Assembly (NCBI GenBank): GCA_020721645.1
Contig: DYMH01000013.1
Coordinates: forward strand, 1 to 45,476
DNA length: 45,476 nucleotides
Origin: Draconibacterium orientale
Lineage (GTDB): Bacteria; Bacteroidota; Bacteroidia; Bacteroidales; JAADGE01
Direction: 5' to 3'
Shown: positions 42,395 to 45,476 of the stretch, in pieces
Layout: the number at the start of each line of letters is the position of its first letter
How positions within the stretch are numbered: the first letter of the stretch is position 1
Notes under the pieces: generated by a model
The model's input: only the letters and a program-made list of their open reading frames with translations
What the model was told of the DNA's origin: nothing
The model's database searches: none
Translations under genes and position numbers: made by a program

Positions 42395-43699
42395 ATGATA
42401 AAACTTCCCGACATAGAATATGCACAGGCTAACGAAATTAGACAATTTCAGGAAAAACAATTAAAAATATTCTTAGAATATCTTCAAAATAATTCGCCTT
42501 TTTATACAGAATTATTCAAAAAAAATCAAATTGATATTTCTGAAATCAGAACATTAAAAGACCTCGAAAAAATTCCGGTAACCACAAAAGACGATATACA
42601 ATTGCGGAACGATGATTTTTTTTGTGTGCCCAAAAGCCAAATTATCGACTATATCACAACTTCCGGAACCTTGGGCGACCCTGTTATTTTCGGATTAACC
42701 GAAAAAGATTTGGAGCGTTTGGCTTACAACGAAAGCATTTCATTTGCTTGCTCCGAACTCACCGTCGATGACATTTTGCAACAGATGGTAACTATCGACA
42801 AGCGGTTTATGGCAGGATTGGCTTATTATCTCGGTGCACGAAAACTGGGAGCCGGAATAATCCGAGTCGGCGGTGGAATTCCTGAATTACAGTGGGATAC
42901 AATTCTACGAATAAAACCGACTGCATTTATCGTTGTACCTTCGTTTTTGCTCAAATTAGCCGAATATGCCGAAACAAAAGGCATCGACTATCGAAATTCG
43001 ACTGTTAAAAAAGCAATTTGTATCGGCGAACCGATTCGTAATTCCGATTTTTCGCTCAATACTTTGGGGCAAAAAATCATGGAAAAGTGGCCCGAACTGA
43101 AACTCTATTCAACTTATGCTTCAACCGAAATGTCGGCGGCATTTGCCGAATGCGGTGAATCGTGCGGCGGACACCATCACCCCGAATTACTGATTGCCGA
43201 ATTTTTAGACGAAAACAACAAAAATGTTGAGCCCGGAATTCCCGGCGAATTGACAATTACCACCATCGGAATAGAAGGCGTTCCGTTGTTGCGATACAAA
43301 ACCGGCGACATCATGGTTCATTTTACCGAAACTTGCAAGTGCGGTCGAACAACCCTGCGTGTAGGTCCGGTTCTGGGACGAAAAAAACAAATGATAAAAT
43401 ACAAAGGAACAACACTTTATCCGCCGGCGTTGTACGATGTTTTGGACGAAATCGATGGAATTGTAAATTATGTTGTCGAAGTGTTTACCAACGAAATTGG
43501 CACCGATGAAATCCTAATTTATGCCGGAGTGAAAGACATTGCTCCGAAATTTGAAAAAATAATCAAAGACCATTTTCGAGCCAAACTCCGCGTGGCTCCA
43601 AAGGTTTTATTCCGTTCGCCTTCCGATGTTCAGAAAATGCAATTGCCCGAAACAAGCCGGAAAGCGATAAAATTTATTGATAACAGGGCGAAATATTAA
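42395..43699 (+). CDS. PaaK-family acyl/aryl-CoA ligase
   Basis: A 434-residue AMP-forming ligase of the phenylacetate-CoA ligase type. The adenylate motif TTSGTLGDP (about 87-95) differs from the usual TSGTTGxP. YSTYASTEM (about 240) and YKTGDIM (about 300) are the AMP-binding motifs. Cysteines in CGESCGG and CKCGR suit the structural zinc of this family. It would make an adenylate and CoA thioester from an aromatic or other acid; the substrate is unknown, and the nearby KS/ACP locus makes a polyketide starter a reasonable guess. The ATG at 42395 is chosen from the promoter position; 42365 is the alternative. Its 3' end is duplicated downstream. Confidence 0.82.
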   Translation: MIKLPDIEYAQANEIRQFQEKQLKIFLEYLQNNSPFYTELFKKNQIDISEIRTLKDLEKIPVTTKDDIQLRNDDFFCVPKSQIIDYITTSGTLGDPVIFGLTEKDLERLAYNESISFACSELTVDDILQQMVTIDKRFMAGLAYYLGARKLGAGIIRVGGGIPELQWDTILRIKPTAFIVVPSFLLKLAEYAETKGIDYRNSTVKKAICIGEPIRNSDFSLNTLGQKIMEKWPELKLYSTYASTEMSAAFAECGESCGGHHHPELLIAEFLDENNKNVEPGIPGELTITTIGIEGVPLLRYKTGDIMVHFTETCKCGRTTLRVGPVLGRKKQMIKYKGTTLYPPALYDVLDEIDGIVNYVVEVFTNEIGTDEILIYAGVKDIAPKFEKIIKDHFRAKLRVAPKVLFRSPSDVQKMQLPETSRKAIKFIDNRAKY

Positions 43700-43702
43700 T
43701 AA
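43625..43702 (+). repeat. 78-bp direct repeat, copy 1 (3' end of the CoA-ligase gene)
   Basis: Covers the last 25 codons of the ligase, its stop and 3 further bases. The second copy is at 45380-45457 and matches 75 of 78 bases. Two of the three differences are synonymous in the ligase frame (TTG/CTG, CCC/CCG) and one changes Met to Ile. Confidence 0.95.
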
Positions 43703-43769
43703 CAACATAAAATTACATATTTACCCCATTAGAAACAGCTAAAAAATAATAGAAATTAAATATTGGAAA

Positions 43770-45350
43770 ATGGTAAAGAATTACGTATTAATAATATTTT
43801 TCATTCTAACAGAATACTCATTTGGGTTTTCACAATCGGATTTTAAGGTAAGTACACCTTATCCATCTGTTTATGGAACTCCATATTATTTTAGCCGAGA
43901 TAATTCAATACTAGCAGTAAAAATATCCCCTTCCGAAGTAAATATCCAAAAATTTAACATACAAAGTCAGGCTCAGATATGTCAAGAGAAATATAATGAT
44001 TTTTCTGAATTTACTCAATTTGAATATGTTGTTGAATATAATAAAAGATATTTTATTATTTATTCATTGTGGGATAAGCAAAATCAATACGAGCAGCTTT
44101 TTTATAGAGAAATAGATTTTGCGAGCGGAAAATTTATAAATACAGGCACATTGATTTTTCGAATTGAAGGGAAAGTAGCCGGAAATGCACCATACCAATT
44201 CAATTGGACTTTTGGATTATATGTTACTTTTAATTCAAATTTTCAAACGACAAACAAATTTCTGTTCTCAATTTCGGCAGACAGCAAAAAATTATTGATA
44301 GGATACAAAAGACCCTCCAAAGAAAAGAGAGATAAATTGAACTACGATATTTACGGATATTGCTTATTAGATGAAAATTTAAAAATAGAATGGGATAAAG
44401 AAATCGAAATGCCCTATTCCGAGGCGGCTTTGGAAATAAGGGATAACGCAATCGATATAAACGGAAATGTTAATATATTATCAGCAGTATATGAAAACGG
44501 TGCAAAAAAAGGAAGCGACCTATTCCGAATAGAACTATTGAAATTGAAAAAAAACACCGATAATTTTGAAATTACAAAAATAGACACGAAAAGTAAGATT
44601 ATTTTCAGTATGTTTCTTACTTGCAATGAAAAAGGTCAAACTTGGTGCTTTGCTTTTTATAGAGACCATTTTAGCGACATTGGTCACAAAGGATTGCTTA
44701 CAGCTAAAATTATAGAAAATGAAATTTCGAATACTTCAATTTATGAGTTTCCGAAAGAAATTTTAAATCAATACAAAAATACTGATGAAACTGATTATAT
44801 AGAAGATGCAGAAATTAATAATATTGAATTTAATGAAGACGAAAGTATAACGTTATTCGGGGGGCAAAGCTTTTATCTTACAGAAACATACGTAACATAT
44901 GGAATGGCAAGAACTAAAAACACCTTCTATTTTAGTGATATTTTAGTTATGAAAATTAATCCTGAAAATAAATTAAAATGGATGGCAAGATTACCTAAAA
45001 GTCAAAAAGTAATATATTCAAATTCAGCGATGCCTTCATATAGAGTGATTCAAGGTGAAAATAAATATTGGGTGATTTTTATTGATCATCCAAAAAATAA
45101 AGATATTGCTTTTGATAAAGAACCAAAATCATTAAAAGGTTTGATAGGGGTATTATCTGCCTTTCGACTTGATAAAGAATCCGGTAATTATGATAAAATT
45201 CAAATTTTTGATACAAAGAATATTGACGGGATAAAAAAAGTAAAATTGAACTTTGGCAAATTAATTGAGACAAACAAAAGAGAATTTGTTACTGAAATTT
45301 TTACAAACGAAAACACACAAGCACTTCTTAAAGTAAATTTTAACAAGTAA
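43770..45350 (+). CDS. Secreted protein of unknown function
   Basis: A 526-residue protein with a signal peptide (MVKNYVLIIFFILTEYSFGF, cleavage near FSQS) and no recognised domain. The mature part is rich in alternating hydrophobic/charged strands with repeated motif-like phrases (YFIIYSLWDK, LLIGYKRPS, TWCFAFYRDH, KYWVIFIDH), which suggest a beta-propeller or beta-sandwich, but this is only an impression. It has no CHU_C domain, so any export would be by Sec, to the periplasm or outer membrane. Its codons are visibly more AT-rich than the ligase and SprB genes. It is bracketed by the 78-bp direct repeats of the ligase 3' end, which suggests insertion or a past duplication. Confidence 0.6.
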   Translation: MVKNYVLIIFFILTEYSFGFSQSDFKVSTPYPSVYGTPYYFSRDNSILAVKISPSEVNIQKFNIQSQAQICQEKYNDFSEFTQFEYVVEYNKRYFIIYSLWDKQNQYEQLFYREIDFASGKFINTGTLIFRIEGKVAGNAPYQFNWTFGLYVTFNSNFQTTNKFLFSISADSKKLLIGYKRPSKEKRDKLNYDIYGYCLLDENLKIEWDKEIEMPYSEAALEIRDNAIDINGNVNILSAVYENGAKKGSDLFRIELLKLKKNTDNFEITKIDTKSKIIFSMFLTCNEKGQTWCFAFYRDHFSDIGHKGLLTAKIIENEISNTSIYEFPKEILNQYKNTDETDYIEDAEINNIEFNEDESITLFGGQSFYLTETYVTYGMARTKNTFYFSDILVMKINPENKLKWMARLPKSQKVIYSNSAMPSYRVIQGENKYWVIFIDHPKNKDIAFDKEPKSLKGLIGVLSAFRLDKESGNYDKIQIFDTKNIDGIKKVKLNFGKLIETNKREFVTEIFTNENTQALLKVNFNK

Positions 45351-45379
45351 AAATTTTAGATTTATCAAACAGAAAAATA

Positions 45380-45457
45380 GATGTTCAGAAAATTCAACTG
45401 CCGGAAACAAGCCGGAAAGCGATAAAATTTATTGATAACAGGGCGAAATATTAATAA
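45380..45457 (+). pseudogene. 78-bp direct repeat, copy 2 (displaced 3' remnant of a CoA-ligase gene)
   Basis: Matches 43625-43702 in 75 of 78 bases and keeps the open reading frame D-V-Q-K-I-Q-L-P-E-T through A-K-Y and the stop, but has no upstream ligase sequence: homology stops abruptly before GATGTTCAG. The region 45351-45379 is AT-rich and unrelated. It is a fragment, not a gene. The last 19 bases of the window hold nothing definite. Confidence 0.9.
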
Positions 45458-45476
45458 TGTTTTTTTACTGAAAAAT

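Overview
The window reads as a chromosomal segment of an AT-rich member of the Bacteroidota, probably uncultured and near Bacteroidales/Marinilabiliales. The evidence is two secreted proteins with gliding-type (CHU_C, T9SS type B) C-terminal sorting domains, SprB-type repeats, a TonB-dependent receptor with a carboxypeptidase-regulatory-like N-terminus, Bacteroidota-style lipoproteins, TAnnTTTG -7 promoter elements close to start codons, few Shine-Dalgarno sequences, and the PIF1-HRDC-HTH helicase architecture common in this phylum. I saw no rRNA, tRNA, CRISPR array, transposase or integrase.

Layout. 1-6.3 kb: a small MITE-like element, an orphan antitoxin-like gene, mutS, a secreted thioredoxin-fold protein and a large fused membrane Fe-S oxidoreductase. 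6.3-8.3 kb: dnaA behind a long AT-rich upstream region. 8.3-16.3 kb: pabB, a lipoprotein, a vWA/DUF3520 lipoprotein, a four-helix-bundle (23S-IVP/Avd-like) gene, a saccharopine-dehydrogenase-family gene, ornithine aminotransferase and a DUF2752 membrane protein. 16.3-26.5 kb: a TonB-dependent receptor, YjbQ, a tandem universal stress protein, a RelA/SpoT homologue, a CHU_C protein, a SiaC-type phosphoprotein and an MFS-like transporter. 26.5-37.6 kb: a minus-strand aryl-polyene/flexirubin-like lipid locus (ABC-2 permease, thioesterase, ketosynthase with extra KS-like domain, ACP, FabF-like ketosynthase, chain-length-factor-like protein, then NodB deacetylase, LolA-like protein and lipoprotein), split by a plus-strand PIF1-type helicase gene. 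37.7-45.5 kb: a 1514-residue SprB/PKD-repeat surface protein, a PaaK-family CoA ligase and an unknown secreted protein bracketed by a 78-bp duplication of the ligase gene's 3' end.

The most unusual signal is a set of intergenic tandem arrays of 7 or 8 bp units that mostly start on, or within a few bases of, a stop codon. The octamer arrays have a fixed tetramer (ATCA on one strand, TGAT on the other) followed by a tetramer drawn from a tiny vocabulary, and keep perfect register for up to 33 units. In every octamer array the strand that reads NNNNTGAT is the sense strand of the gene ending there. Because 7 and 8 share no factor with 3, three successive units can place a stop codon in all three frames. 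Two octamer arrays in opposite orientation flank the four-helix-bundle gene.

Functional links. The KS/ACP/thioesterase/LolA genes suggest assembly and outer-membrane export of an acyl or polyene product; the PaaK ligase 5 kb away could supply an activated starter, but that is only inference. mutS, dnaA, the RelA/SpoT homologue and the Usp protein are housekeeping or stress genes with no visible operon relationship.
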